In this document: positions 45,351 to 55,132 of the stretch, in pieces
Layout of the letters: each line of letters starts with the position of its first letter
How positions within the stretch are numbered: the stretch's first letter is position 1
Assembly: GCA_946185535.1 (NCBI GenBank)
Contig: CAMHJX010000015.1
Coordinates: 1 to 64,000, forward strand
Direction of reading: 5' to 3'
DNA: 64,000 nt
From: an uncultured Bacteroidales bacterium
GTDB lineage: Bacteria > Bacteroidota > Bacteroidia > Bacteroidales > F082
The notes under the pieces: model-generated
What the model saw: only the letters and a program-made list of their open reading frames with translations
Told to the model about the DNA's origin: nothing
Databases searched by the model: none
Position numbers and translations under genes: made by a program

Positions 45351-46157
45351 TTATACGACAAAAGCCCCTTTTAAATGAGATTTCCTTTTTTCTTCAGGAG
45401 GTAAAACAAGGTAATCTCCATACATTTTTGTCAAATATGCATCTGGGTTATTCACTATGCACAAAGATTTCCCCTCAAACGATACTTTCTTTGTTGGAAA
45501 CAATTCACTTTCTTCAAATAAATATGTATGATATTGTGACATGTTCCAAGAATAACATGTATACACTTCTGTATCTTTGGAATTGAATTTTATACAATAC
45601 CTTTCATAAAACCTATGAAGCATTACCCCTATTCCTTTAGGCATAACATGCAATACTGCAGTTAATATTTTTGAAAAAAAGTTACTTCCCGGATAGTCTC
45701 TACGACTAAAAATAGAAATAAACCAAAAAAGCCTAGAAACCTTTATGCACCATACAGCTCGTTTGGTATTACTTGGAACCTTATCGTAAGGAAAGATATC
45801 AATATATATTCCTTTGTATTTCATTTTTTCCACCCCAAAATCAGGAAAGAAAGTATCTCCAAGTCGAACTTTTGCAAAAGGCCAAGGATATGCAGAATCC
45901 GTTTTGTAAGTTTGGAGAAAAAGATTGTCTTGCAAACAACCATTAGAACCTAATTCCAACAACCGATTGTAATCCTCTCGAGGCATCCCCACATCCACAT
46001 CGTCATCCCAAGGAATGAAACCATGATGGCGAACAGCACCCAACGCTGTGCCACTATCCAAAAAATAGGTCAAACCATTTTCTTCGCAAATCTTATCAAA
46101 CTTGACCAACATGTCAAGCTGGATGGAATGTAACAATTCTATTGAGTCTGATTCCAT
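45351..46157 (-). CDS. LicD-family phosphotransferase
   Basis: The 268-residue product opens with the LicD hallmark: LDSGTALGAVRHHGFIPWDD at about 33-52 and the acidic metal cluster DDDVDVGM. LicD proteins transfer phosphocholine or a related phosphoryl group from a nucleotide donor to a glycan. The donor here is unknown, since no choline kinase or CDP-choline genes are visible. It follows the ATP-grasp triplet. Confidence 0.9.
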   Translation of the reverse strand: MESDSIELLHSIQLDMLVKFDKICEENGLTYFLDSGTALGAVRHHGFIPWDDDVDVGMPREDYNRLLELGSNGCLQDNLFLQTYKTDSAYPWPFAKVRLGDTFFPDFGVEKMKYKGIYIDIFPYDKVPSNTKRAVWCIKVSRLFWFISIFSRRDYPGSNFFSKILTAVLHVMPKGIGVMLHRFYERYCIKFNSKDTEVYTCYSWNMSQYHTYLFEESELFPTKKVSFEGKSLCIVNNPDAYLTKMYGDYLVLPPEEKRKSHLKGAFVV

Positions 46158-46172
46158 AACGGTTTTATTTGT

Positions 46173-47378
46173 TTATAGTTTTCCAAGACATCTTTTCGCA
46201 AAGCGTTTCATGCCCATAGCACGAACCATTTTTTTATACATCCGGCCAGGTAATGCATCCTCGTCATCTGTAACGAAACTGATGTCACTTTCACGCAACA
46301 GGGATTTGTACTCACCTCTGGAAATATATCCATGATACCAATCTTCCAAACACATGCGTTCATTAACAAATGTTGCGCTTTTGGTTATTAATAACTTATC
46401 GTCTATAGGGGCTTCTTCTGTCATCATACGCACAAACAATGCAGGAAGGTTTATTCCCATTTTCGTATAGGCATAACCCGACCCTCCATAGCGGAAATTC
46501 ATCTCGCAGAAAAAGTATTTGCCTTCACTCTTAAAAAAGTCTATGTCAAATATGCCAACAAATCCTGTTTCACGAACAAATGCCTTGAAGCCGTCCAATA
46601 GTTCCACATAGTCATCACATGGCTCTATAATCCCCCTTTTAGCCACTCCAAAATGACCTCCCATAGCCAAAGAGGTTGTATGTATAATTCCCGGAATGAG
46701 AACATTATGGCCGTCTGAAACGCCCATTAAAGCTTGTTCTACGTCAATTTTTTTGTATTCCTCAACCAAAACTGAGATCGAAGGATAACGCTTTATCAAA
46801 AGGTTGATGGTTTTGTGCAGGTCTTCTTCGTTTTCACATTTGCCCAATCCTGTTTTTGCTCCTACCAAAGTAGCCAACGGTTTGGGGAAACATGGGTAAG
46901 TGATTTCGGACGGTAATGAATATGCTCCATCTATCACCTCAACTACCTTTCCCCGAGCAACATTCAAACCCATTTTCAAAGCAGTTTCCTTTTGACGAAT
47001 CTTGCTCATCCAATCCACCACTGCTCCTTGACGATGATTAATATGAGGAAACAAGAAATGTTTTTCGAGCCTATTCTGATTCAAATCGATAGCCGCCGCC
47101 GACATGTCACTGTCAGGGATTATGACCACTTTTTGGTTCGAATCCACACATTTTTCCAGCAATAAATCAATTAGTTTTTCGCTTTCAGGCAAACAGTAAT
47201 GGATTTGGCTGACATACTTGCTATAGCAGTCAATTGGACGGGAAGAGTCAGGCTTGCCCTTTCGCTTATTGACCATCATTACGATGACAATCACCTCATA
47301 ACCAGTCCTACCCAAAGCCCGAATAACCCCTAACCTTGATGTGTACCCATGCCCTATAACAACGACTTTTTGTTTCAT
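46173..47378 (-). CDS. ATP-grasp ligase, paralogue 1
   Basis: The 401-residue protein begins VVVIGHGYTSRLGVIRALG. An ATP-grasp fold follows, with CFPKPLATLVGAKTGLGKCEN as an ATP-binding part (shown only to 20 residues: PKPLATLVGAKTGLGKC) and FCEMNFRYGGSGYA as the metal-binding end. It is one of three close paralogues here, sharing RPIDCYSKYV and NERMCLEDWYHGY. ATP-grasp ligases activate a carboxylate as acyl-phosphate and join it to an amine. In a glycan locus they probably make amino-acid amides. Confidence 0.82.
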   Translation of the reverse strand: MKQKVVVIGHGYTSRLGVIRALGRTGYEVIVIVMMVNKRKGKPDSSRPIDCYSKYVSQIHYCLPESEKLIDLLLEKCVDSNQKVVIIPDSDMSAAAIDLNQNRLEKHFLFPHINHRQGAVVDWMSKIRQKETALKMGLNVARGKVVEVIDGAYSLPSEITYPCFPKPLATLVGAKTGLGKCENEEDLHKTINLLIKRYPSISVLVEEYKKIDVEQALMGVSDGHNVLIPGIIHTTSLAMGGHFGVAKRGIIEPCDDYVELLDGFKAFVRETGFVGIFDIDFFKSEGKYFFCEMNFRYGGSGYAYTKMGINLPALFVRMMTEEAPIDDKLLITKSATFVNERMCLEDWYHGYISRGEYKSLLRESDISFVTDDEDALPGRMYKKMVRAMGMKRFAKRCLGKL

Positions 47379-47405
47379 AATCGTAGCTTCTAAACAATTA
47401 GATCA

Positions 47406-48608
47406 TTACTTCTTCAATATTCTTTTCAATGTATTAACAGGCAATCTTTTCCGAATTAACCTATTAAACATTTTCTCGGGCAAAGTGTCTTCCGCATCAG
47501 GAACAAAACGGATATCTGCTGTTTTTATATATTTTCGATATTCCTTGTAGGAGATATATCCATAATTCCAATCATCCACACACATCCTTTCATTTACATA
47601 AACGGCTTCTCCCTTAACAGTCTTATTCATGGCTTCAATGGACTCACCATAAAAGTGTTTCACCATCATGGCTGGAAGGTTTACCCCCATTTTTGTGATG
47701 GCATATCCCGAACCTCCATAACGCAAATTCAACTCGCAGAAATAAAACTTACCCTCACTCTTATAGAAATCCACATCAAAAACACCTACGAATCCAATGG
47801 CCAATACCAATTGCTTGAACTTTTCCAACAATGCCTCAAATCCCTTCACAGAAATAACCTTACCTTGTAAGGCAATTCCCATGTTTTTCTTTGAAACTTT
47901 TAGAAACTGAAGCACTCCAGGAATAATCACTTCTTTTCCATCCGAAAAGCCAAGCAAGGCATACTCGGTCTCAATTTCCTTGTAATCTTCCACCATGACC
48001 TTGACGTCCCTACTTCGCGTATTGATGATGTAATCCAAAGCTTCCGACAAATCCTTCACATTGTCACAACGTCTCATGCCACCCTTGCCTCCATTCATGG
48101 TAGCCAAAGGCTTGGGAAAGACAGGATATTGCAAATCGGACGGGTTGGTGTATTGTCCGTCCTTAATCTCAACTATCGTGGCGTTGGTTACATTCAAGCC
48201 AATCTCCTTTGCCAATTGTTTCTGATGTGTTTTCTCCATCCAATACTCCATCGAAGACGGCTCTTTGGCGATATGAGGAAACAAGAAATGCGCTTTTAAT
48301 CTGTCTTTGTTATTATCGATGGCAGCCACCACGTCGTCGCCATCAGGAATCAACACAACCTTCTGATTTGGGTCAACGCATTTTTCGAGCAACAGCGGAA
48401 CCAGCGAATCGCGCTCACGACGAACGCAATAGTAAAAACGGCTGACGTATTTGCTGTAGCAGTCAATCGGTTTAACAGGTGTTGATTTCTTGTCCTTCGT
48501 TTGTGTCATCACCACGACAGTGACTTCACATCCGATTTGTGCCACGGCACGAATGAGACTCAACCGCGAGGAATAGCTATGCCCTATGATGACAACTTTG
48601 GGTTTCAT
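47406..48608 (-). CDS. ATP-grasp ligase, paralogue 2
   Basis: The 400-residue paralogue of the preceding and following ATP-grasp genes has VVIIGHSYSSRLSLIRAVA, PVKPIDCYSKYV, PKPLATMNGGKGGMRRC, FCELNLRYGGSGYA and NERMCVDDWNYGY. All three keep the metal-binding E(L/M/I)N(L/F/M)R(Y/F)GGSGYA, so each is probably active. Differences in the middle suggest different acids or amines. It lies 27 bp from paralogue 1. Confidence 0.82.
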   Translation of the reverse strand: MKPKVVIIGHSYSSRLSLIRAVAQIGCEVTVVVMTQTKDKKSTPVKPIDCYSKYVSRFYYCVRRERDSLVPLLLEKCVDPNQKVVLIPDGDDVVAAIDNNKDRLKAHFLFPHIAKEPSSMEYWMEKTHQKQLAKEIGLNVTNATIVEIKDGQYTNPSDLQYPVFPKPLATMNGGKGGMRRCDNVKDLSEALDYIINTRSRDVKVMVEDYKEIETEYALLGFSDGKEVIIPGVLQFLKVSKKNMGIALQGKVISVKGFEALLEKFKQLVLAIGFVGVFDVDFYKSEGKFYFCELNLRYGGSGYAITKMGVNLPAMMVKHFYGESIEAMNKTVKGEAVYVNERMCVDDWNYGYISYKEYRKYIKTADIRFVPDAEDTLPEKMFNRLIRKRLPVNTLKRILKK

Positions 48609-48619
48609 TAATCAAAAAA

Positions 48620-49747
48620 CTATATATGCAACAAATGCTCAATCCCTACAATGGCTGTTTCTCGGTTCTGTTCTGAACGCAGCGTATGGAGCGCAAACAT
48701 CAAATCTCTTTCGTTGTATTTATACAACCACTTTTTGTAAGCAGCAGGAAAAAATCTTTTCAATTTCAACCTCAATTTTGAGGGACTTCTGAAAGCAGTA
48801 AGATATAAACGCAACTCTTTGTCGCAGAACTTCTGCAATTCTTGATACACATAATCCTCGTCTCCAACCTTATTCGAACGTGCATTGAATTCCAACAAAT
48901 CCTGCTGTTCGTCATAGCGCACAAAGAGGTTGTCAACAGATTTAACCTTGTGTTTTTTGATCTGAACTTGCCCGTTCTCAATGACTAATTCCACAATTAA
49001 CCCTGTATCCGTTAGTCCTGGAGCAAAGTTCTTGAGCAAGAAATCACCTTGACCATAAAGTAGATACGATCCATTGTAATATTCCTCACATCCAATGCAA
49101 TGCGTATGCTGAGCAAGAATCAAATCCGCACCGCAATCAGCCATACGATGAAAGCGTTTTCTCGTCTCAGGCGATGGATAGTGGAACTTTTCAATTCCAC
49201 CATGATATAACACCACTAAATAATCGCATTGTTTCTTCAACTGTTCCAACTCTCGACAAACCACATATTCGTCATACAACCAAGCTCCTGCGGTATTGTC
49301 TGTAGGTTTGTTATACATGGTTTCACTGACATTGTAGAAACCGATGTTTATTCCACCAACTTCCTTAACAAACGAACGGACTATTTCATTTTCATTTTTG
49401 CCAGCACCGATATGCCTAATTCCAGCATTATCCAAAGTGCGCATCGTATCTATCATGCCTTGGTGTCCACCATCTGTGGCATGGTTGTTGGCTAAAAGAC
49501 ACAGATCTATTCCCAGTTTCTTGTAAGCTTCAACGGCCGATGTTGTTGCCACTTTAACTGGGCCAGTTTTTCTGCATTTGTCAGGATGGTCGGTCAATGC
49601 GCCTTCGAGATTACAAATGGTGAAATCCGCACTAGAAAACAATTGTGTTATTACTTTGCCGAACAATGAGTCCGTGTCACCCTTTGAAAAGAATGAAACA
49701 TTTTGTTCGGTAGGGAACAGATCGCCGACAATAAGAATAGTATTCAT
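48620..49747 (-). CDS. CapA-like metallophosphatase-fold protein, copy 1
   Basis: The ATG at 49747 (MNTILIVGDLFPTEQ) is the sensible start; the longer frame adds a poor N-terminus. The 375-residue product has the CapA/PgsA pattern of a metallophosphatase fold: GDLF, CNLEG, LANNHATDGG and AQHTHCIG. CapA proteins take part in poly-gamma-glutamate and other amide-linked polymer production. Its position between two ATP-grasp ligases supports a shared amide-forming or -processing pathway. Confidence 0.82.
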   Translation of the reverse strand: MNTILIVGDLFPTEQNVSFFSKGDTDSLFGKVITQLFSSADFTICNLEGALTDHPDKCRKTGPVKVATTSAVEAYKKLGIDLCLLANNHATDGGHQGMIDTMRTLDNAGIRHIGAGKNENEIVRSFVKEVGGINIGFYNVSETMYNKPTDNTAGAWLYDEYVVCRELEQLKKQCDYLVVLYHGGIEKFHYPSPETRKRFHRMADCGADLILAQHTHCIGCEEYYNGSYLLYGQGDFLLKNFAPGLTDTGLIVELVIENGQVQIKKHKVKSVDNLFVRYDEQQDLLEFNARSNKVGDEDYVYQELQKFCDKELRLYLTAFRSPSKLRLKLKRFFPAAYKKWLYKYNERDLMFALHTLRSEQNRETAIVGIEHLLHI

Positions 49748-49802
49748 TTTACTTGTTCTATGGATACAACTGAATATTAATAATGGAAGAAAAAAAACTC
49801 CT

Positions 49803-51017
49803 TTACTTGCCAAACAATTGTTTGACGGTTCTCTTAAAGAACTTTTTTCTAAAATCCCTCATAAAAACTTTTTGAGGCTGAGTATCGTTTTCGTCATCAA
49901 TAAAATTAATCTGAGAAGTCTTTTTTAGATGTAAAAAGGCCTTGGTACTCATATATCCATTATACCAATCGTCAAAAGCCATCCTTTCGTTGAAAAATGT
50001 TGCACTTTGAACAATCTTCTTATTCAGGTCATCAATGTTTTCACCTAAAAATGATTTAATCATCATTACCGGCAGGTTGACTCCGGTTTTGGTATAAGCA
50101 TATCCCGAGCCTCCAAAGCGCATATTAATCTCAGCAAAATAGATCAAGCCTTCGCTTTCATAAAAATCGATGTCAAAAATGCCAACAAAACCAATCTTTT
50201 TAATAAGCTGTGAAAATTTCTCTATAAGGTCATTGTCTTCTGCGGGAAAAACCTTGCCTTGCACTGCTACGCCGAAATGCGTTCCGTGAGCCAATTGCAA
50301 GATTTCGATAATTCCGGGAATCACAACCTCTTGTCCGTCAGAAAAACCCAGCAAAGCAAATTCCCTATTAATCTTCTTAAAATCCTCAACTAGAAGTTTT
50401 ATGTTTCTATACCTTTCATTCAAAGTGGGCAATTGAGTCAGATGTTTTTCCAACTCCATTCTATTATTGCATTTTTTCAAGCCCAACTTTGCTCCTACCA
50501 AAGAAACTAACGGCTTTGCAAAGCATGGATACGAAATGGTGTCAGGGATGATGTATTTCCCATCCTTAATTTCGATGACCAAAGAATTCGGCACATGTAG
50601 TCCAACTTCTTGGGCCAATTGTTTTTGACGCTCTTTATTCATCCATTCCACAACAGCACCTTGTTTCCAATTGATATTTGGACAATAAAAATGATCTTTC
50701 AAGACATCCAATGACTGGTCGATGGCTGCCGCAGAAAAATCGTTATCAGGAAAAATGAAAGTCTTTTGGTTAGGGTCAACACATTGAGTAAGAAGCAAAT
50801 CGATAAGCATTTCCTTATTGTATGTCTCACAATACAAGGTACGATTCACGTATTTGCTATATGCGTCTATTGGTTTGTCCTCCACTAAACCTCCATTAGT
50901 CTTGTTGCGATGTGTCAGTACAATAAGCGTAATGTCACATCCTATTTCAGCGACGGAGCGGACAATACTTAACCTTCCTGTGAATCCTTGACCTATAATA
51001 ACAACTTTATTTTTCAT
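49803..51017 (-). CDS. ATP-grasp ligase, paralogue 3
   Basis: This 404-residue third member of the triplet has VVIIGQGFTGRLSIVRSVA, KPIDAYSKYV, FAKPLVSLVGAKLGLKKC and FAEINMRFGGSGYA. It is separated from paralogue 2 by the CapA-like gene. Like the others it would join a carboxylic acid to an amino group with ATP. The three-fold copy number suggests stepwise addition of more than one residue, or alternative acceptors. Confidence 0.82.
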   Translation of the reverse strand: MKNKVVIIGQGFTGRLSIVRSVAEIGCDITLIVLTHRNKTNGGLVEDKPIDAYSKYVNRTLYCETYNKEMLIDLLLTQCVDPNQKTFIFPDNDFSAAAIDQSLDVLKDHFYCPNINWKQGAVVEWMNKERQKQLAQEVGLHVPNSLVIEIKDGKYIIPDTISYPCFAKPLVSLVGAKLGLKKCNNRMELEKHLTQLPTLNERYRNIKLLVEDFKKINREFALLGFSDGQEVVIPGIIEILQLAHGTHFGVAVQGKVFPAEDNDLIEKFSQLIKKIGFVGIFDIDFYESEGLIYFAEINMRFGGSGYAYTKTGVNLPVMMIKSFLGENIDDLNKKIVQSATFFNERMAFDDWYNGYMSTKAFLHLKKTSQINFIDDENDTQPQKVFMRDFRKKFFKRTVKQLFGK

Positions 51018-51042
51018 TAAAAACAGTTCTTAAACAATAACA

Positions 51043-51690
51043 TCAACCAATACCTAACTTTCTGGAAACCTTTCTACAAATAAATGAAATCATCCGGGAA
51101 CGCTCAATTCTTCCTGGCTTATATTGCCACTTGGTCAATCTCTCCGACCATTTGCAACGTTTATTGATATACTCATCCGAAAAAGGGCATCCATTAAGCC
51201 ATTTCACTATCCTTACTGAATAATGGTCAGAGTTTTTTGGAGCAAAATAGGCAACCACTTTATACCCATCTTTTCCTAGCACCTTCAAAATAGTGTGATT
51301 GTTTTCTGCTGTGTCACCTTGATTCATATCAGCTCCGTGAGCTAAGGTATAGTCATATTTCAAGGCATTCATGTCCTCCAAAATACCAATTCCTTGGTAT
51401 TGATTTAATATGCCAGTGAAACACCCATGGGCCACTTTTTTCCCTTTGTTCCACCAGTTTTTTCCTTGGAAGAATGTGACCGATGTGGTACCGACTAATT
51501 TATCTCCGTCCATGGCCACCCAACACTCACCTTCTTCGCCCAGCATTTCTTTGATTTGGTCGCCTGTCATTTGAGAATAACCTAAAACTATTCCTTTTTC
51601 ATAGTTTTTTTTATGTGCTGCAGCCAACAGTTCATGGATGTCATCGTATGAAACCCAATCGGGCTTGGGCATTACTTTTATATCTTCCAT
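51043..51690 (-). CDS. GNAT-like N-acyltransferase
   Basis: The 215-residue product looks like a GNAT-fold acyltransferase: ECWVAMDGDKLVGTTSVTF is the typical beta-strand pair, and a central segment around TGILNQYQGIGILEDMN is in place of the acyl-CoA-binding loop. GNAT enzymes move an acyl group from CoA (sometimes ACP) to an amine. It is packed between the ATP-grasp triplet and a membrane acyltransferase gene (1 bp away), so it probably modifies the same glycan. Confidence 0.65.
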   Translation of the reverse strand: MEDIKVMPKPDWVSYDDIHELLAAAHKKNYEKGIVLGYSQMTGDQIKEMLGEEGECWVAMDGDKLVGTTSVTFFQGKNWWNKGKKVAHGCFTGILNQYQGIGILEDMNALKYDYTLAHGADMNQGDTAENNHTILKVLGKDGYKVVAYFAPKNSDHYSVRIVKWLNGCPFSDEYINKRCKWSERLTKWQYKPGRIERSRMISFICRKVSRKLGIG

Positions 51691-51691
51691 A

Positions 51692-52693
51692 TCATTTATT
51701 TTTTTCAGTTTTAAAACCTTGCATCAACTTATCATAACCAAATTGGATATAATATGACAGCACCAACATCACAGGAAAAACGACACCTGCCATATAGAGC
51801 CATTTCAACCAAACAGTCGATGGATTCCAAATCATTTCACCTGCCCAAAAGAAAAAGCGGTGGAACATATAACAGGCCATGCTCGCATAACTTACATTTT
51901 TAATTAACGAGCCAATTGGCGAGACCACATTACTTGCATTATGACGAAACACCATGTTAGCAATATACTCACAAACAAACAAGAGAGCAAATACGCCAAC
52001 AAATGCTGAAGTTCTTTTAAACAACACGTTTGGTGTCTTTAAAAAGGTTACGGATAGTAATCCAACAAAAAACACCACTACTACCCACTTTATCCATTTA
52101 CGATTCTCAAATTTCCAATTAAAATAAGGCGCTGTAACCAAACCCACAATATATAACGACATGTTAAATAGGAATCTAAAATCTAACGGATGGATATAAT
52201 TCCGTATAAACCAAACTATTAACAACATTCCAGCTCCTATTGTCAAACGCCATGCAAATGACTTTCTACTAATGAAAGGAGTAATGAAATAGCACCAAAG
52301 TATAACAGGTATATACCACAGTGTCATTGGCCTAGGTGTTGTGAACGGGGATATGCAAAGCACACCATTCAAGGTGGCTTTGACACTATTAAAGCCAATC
52401 AAATAGAGGATGACTGCAGCAAGCAGAAAAAGCGGTATGATTCGCAAAACACGTTTCTTATAGAAAGGCCATATCCTTGTGTTGCCATCTTCTCCAAAAG
52501 AATACTTGCCGCCAAGAAGATAACCAGAAGCAAATGTGAAGAGGCCCAAACAAGAATTAGTTAAAATGGCAAACACTGGATGCACATAAATCGCAGAAGT
52601 TACTTCTGGATGTATGTATGCCCACAAATGCACAAACGCGACAATAAAAGACATACACAAAACACGTGCAACATCAAATCGGTAATCTCTCAT
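51692..52693 (-). CDS. Membrane acyltransferase 3 (OafA-like)
   Basis: The 333-residue protein has about ten membrane helices and the acyltransferase-3 N-terminal pattern MRDYRFDVARVLCMSFIVAF with His shortly after (VHLWAYIHPE). Such proteins O-acylate surface polysaccharides, taking the acyl group from cytosolic acyl-CoA across the membrane. Both the acyl group and the target sugar are unknown. Confidence 0.85.
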   Translation of the reverse strand: MRDYRFDVARVLCMSFIVAFVHLWAYIHPEVTSAIYVHPVFAILTNSCLGLFTFASGYLLGGKYSFGEDGNTRIWPFYKKRVLRIIPLFLLAAVILYLIGFNSVKATLNGVLCISPFTTPRPMTLWYIPVILWCYFITPFISRKSFAWRLTIGAGMLLIVWFIRNYIHPLDFRFLFNMSLYIVGLVTAPYFNWKFENRKWIKWVVVVFFVGLLSVTFLKTPNVLFKRTSAFVGVFALLFVCEYIANMVFRHNASNVVSPIGSLIKNVSYASMACYMFHRFFFWAGEMIWNPSTVWLKWLYMAGVVFPVMLVLSYYIQFGYDKLMQGFKTEKNK

Positions 52694-52696
52694 ATA

Positions 52697-53443
52697 TCAA
52701 TGTATTGTATATCCGCCATCAATTACCAACGAGGTACCTGTAACCATTTGCGAGGCATCCGACATGTAGTAAATCACGGCGTATGCAATTTCTTCCGGTC
52801 TGGCAAATCGGCCCAAAGGATAGTTGCTCCGGATTTCGCTCAATGTTTCCTCGCTATACTTGTGAATCATCTCCGTTTCGACGAATGCAGGTTGAATGCA
52901 ATTCACTCGGGCTTTAAGCGGCAATACCTCAAGCGCCAAAACTTTGGCGAACTGATTGACTGCCGCTTTTGAGGCAGCATACATTGCATTGGATACCGAA
53001 GGATAGAACGCAGAAACAGATGACATGAATACAATAGAGGCTTGTTTGGCTATTTTTTTATCTTTCAGTAAAGATTTGACCAACATAGCAGGTCCTGAAA
53101 GATTTGTCGAAAGCATCTTTGACACATACTCATCATCAATCTTCTTGATGATCATTTTGTCATTGATGCCAGCAATTAAAGCGATTCCATCCAATACCGA
53201 AACTTCTTCTGCCAATTTCTGAATATCTTCTAAATTGGTCATATCAGCCGTTATGATGCAATGATTACCCGGAGCCATTTCCGAAAGTGTCTGTTCCAAC
53301 CGCTCTTTATTGCGTGCCGAAAGAAAGACATTGGCACCCATTTTAGAACATTCGATGGCAGTTGCCTTCCCTATTCCAGAAGATGCGCCTGTGACCAAAA
53401 TGGTTTTACCTTCAAGACTGAAAATAGCGTTATTCATGCTCAT
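52697..53443 (-). CDS. Short-chain dehydrogenase/reductase, copy 3
   Basis: This 248-residue classical SDR has FSLEGKTILVTGASSGIG, the catalytic Ser in SSVSAF, YAASK, and TGTSLVIDGGYTIH at the end. It is a paralogue of SDR copy 2 at 41247. It sits 3 bp after the second PglD-like gene, in the second acyl module (FabD, ACP3, KAS III copy 2). It is a candidate beta-ketoacyl-ACP reductase. Confidence 0.87.
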   Translation of the reverse strand: MSMNNAIFSLEGKTILVTGASSGIGKATAIECSKMGANVFLSARNKERLEQTLSEMAPGNHCIITADMTNLEDIQKLAEEVSVLDGIALIAGINDKMIIKKIDDEYVSKMLSTNLSGPAMLVKSLLKDKKIAKQASIVFMSSVSAFYPSVSNAMYAASKAAVNQFAKVLALEVLPLKARVNCIQPAFVETEMIHKYSEETLSEIRSNYPLGRFARPEEIAYAVIYYMSDASQMVTGTSLVIDGGYTIH

Positions 53444-53446
53444 TAA

Positions 53447-54031
53447 TTATAGTTCGATTTTTTTTGCAGGATTACCTAGGACCGTCTCACCATCTTTCAC
53501 TTTGCGACTTACTACACTGCCCGCTCCAACTGTACAGCCCTCCCCTATTTTCACATCTGGATAGATGATGGAACCCGTAAAAAGAGATGTGCGTGTCCCA
53601 ACTTTGTTTCTGCCACATAATTTAACTCCCACGTATAGATGTGAACCTTGTTCAACAACACCATCATGTCCAATATTACAGTGGTCTTGTATCAAAACGT
53701 CATCATGAATATTGGTATTAATAGAAACCGTAGTGAATGCACCAACGACGACTCCCGTACCTAAAACACAAGATGGTGCGATATTAGCAGATGGATGAAT
53801 AATATTGACAAAATGCCCACCTTTTTCACGTATGATACGAGTTTTTTCGACCCTATCTGAAGGTTTTGATTCAGCACATACAAAAACATCATCCGGTTCA
53901 ATCTGATAATCATCTACATTATCAATATGACATTTAATATCCCATTCAACAAGATAATCTTTACAGATAGAAGCGTACCAATGTACGATTTGACCTACAT
54001 TGCCTTTCCCTATAATAATCAAATGTTTCAT
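53447..54031 (-). CDS. PglD-like sugar N-acyltransferase, copy 2
   Basis: The 194-residue product has an N-terminal Rossmann-like part (LIIIGKGNVGQIVHWY) and hexapeptide repeats (CVLGTGVVVGAFTTV, IQDHCNIGHDGVV), ending GETVLGNPAKKIEL. It is a paralogue of the copy at 42249 and again lies between an SDR and the KAS III/ACP pair. The repeated pairing of a PglD-like transferase with an ACP module suggests each module makes the acyl group its own transferase uses. Confidence 0.87.
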   Translation of the reverse strand: MKHLIIIGKGNVGQIVHWYASICKDYLVEWDIKCHIDNVDDYQIEPDDVFVCAESKPSDRVEKTRIIREKGGHFVNIIHPSANIAPSCVLGTGVVVGAFTTVSINTNIHDDVLIQDHCNIGHDGVVEQGSHLYVGVKLCGRNKVGTRTSLFTGSIIYPDVKIGEGCTVGAGSVVSRKVKDGETVLGNPAKKIEL

Positions 54032-54036
54032 AAATT

Positions 54037-55104
54037 TTATAATGTCATTAGATCAGGAATCAATATTTTACCATGAGTTTTTATTTGGGCTACACCAAGT
54101 GAGAAACCAACACCAATGGTCGCAGCGAGCAAATTAAGAGGTCTATCATACAACTCATGTTGTAACTCTGTAACCATTAATAATGGAATAGTTGCGCCAC
54201 TAGTATTACCAAATTCCTGTATGTTATAAGGCACCTTTTCAGGAGGAAACTTCAACTTCTTGCGTAGTTTCTCACAGAGGAACTTATTGGCCTGATGCAA
54301 CAGTAGATAGTCAACCTCATCAGGCTCGATATTAAACTTAGCACGCATCTCTTCATAAACCTTTGGGATGAAATGTGTACCGTAAGAGAACACCTCGTCG
54401 CCAATCATCTTCTCATGCAAGCGGGTGCGACGGATGCCGTTGCCACAATCTTCCATAATAAACGATTTTTCGTTGACAGGGTTGCGCGAGCCACCGTCAG
54501 GCAAGATAACAAATTCTCGTCCTGATCCATCGGACATATAGGTGATGTTGATCTCGTCTTTCGAATTCGGGTCATACTCAATAGCCGTAACCGTACCGGC
54601 ATCGCCAAGTAGGAGTGTCATGCTGCGGTCTTCTGGACTAGCGTATTCCGACTGGGTGTTACCCACCATCAGTAATCCTTTGCGGAAAGAACCCGAAGAC
54701 ATCAAGTTGCCCATCACGCCAAGTCCCACAAGGAAACCAGAGCATCCAAGAGTGATGTCAAAAGCAAGACAAGAGGTTGGAATACCCATCTTATCCTGCA
54801 ACACAATTCCTGTAGCAGGGAGTTTATAGTCTGTGGTGTGTGAAACAAAAACTAAAAGATCGATTTCGCTCTTATCCCAGCCAAGGTCTGCCAAGAGTTT
54901 TTCAGCCGCTTTCTGACACAAGTCGGAAGTGCAAATGCTTCCATCGTGTATGGCGCAATGACGGCGAACAACGCCTGTTGCATTGATATATTTCTGGATT
55001 TCTTCAGGGGTCATGCCAGGATAATCCTTGTTCTCTTGTACACGTTCAGGTACACACCCAGCCATGCCTTTAATAGCAATATTTTTTACACTAATTGATG
55101 ACAT
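54037..55104 (-). CDS. 3-oxoacyl-ACP synthase III-like enzyme, copy 2
   Basis: The ATG at 55104 (MSSISVKNIAIKGMAGCVPE) is preferred; the longer frame would overlap the ACP3 gene. The 355-residue enzyme has Cys121 in LGCSGFLVG, His in LLHQANK and Asn in FGNTSGAT. It is closer to ordinary FabH around the cysteine than copy 1. It would use an acyl starter and malonyl-ACP supplied by the FabD at 55450. Confidence 0.9.
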   Translation of the reverse strand: MSSISVKNIAIKGMAGCVPERVQENKDYPGMTPEEIQKYINATGVVRRHCAIHDGSICTSDLCQKAAEKLLADLGWDKSEIDLLVFVSHTTDYKLPATGIVLQDKMGIPTSCLAFDITLGCSGFLVGLGVMGNLMSSGSFRKGLLMVGNTQSEYASPEDRSMTLLLGDAGTVTAIEYDPNSKDEINITYMSDGSGREFVILPDGGSRNPVNEKSFIMEDCGNGIRRTRLHEKMIGDEVFSYGTHFIPKVYEEMRAKFNIEPDEVDYLLLHQANKFLCEKLRKKLKFPPEKVPYNIQEFGNTSGATIPLLMVTELQHELYDRPLNLLAATIGVGFSLGVAQIKTHGKILIPDLMTL

Positions 55105-55132
55105 ATATTCAAATTTACATTTTGGAAGAAAG

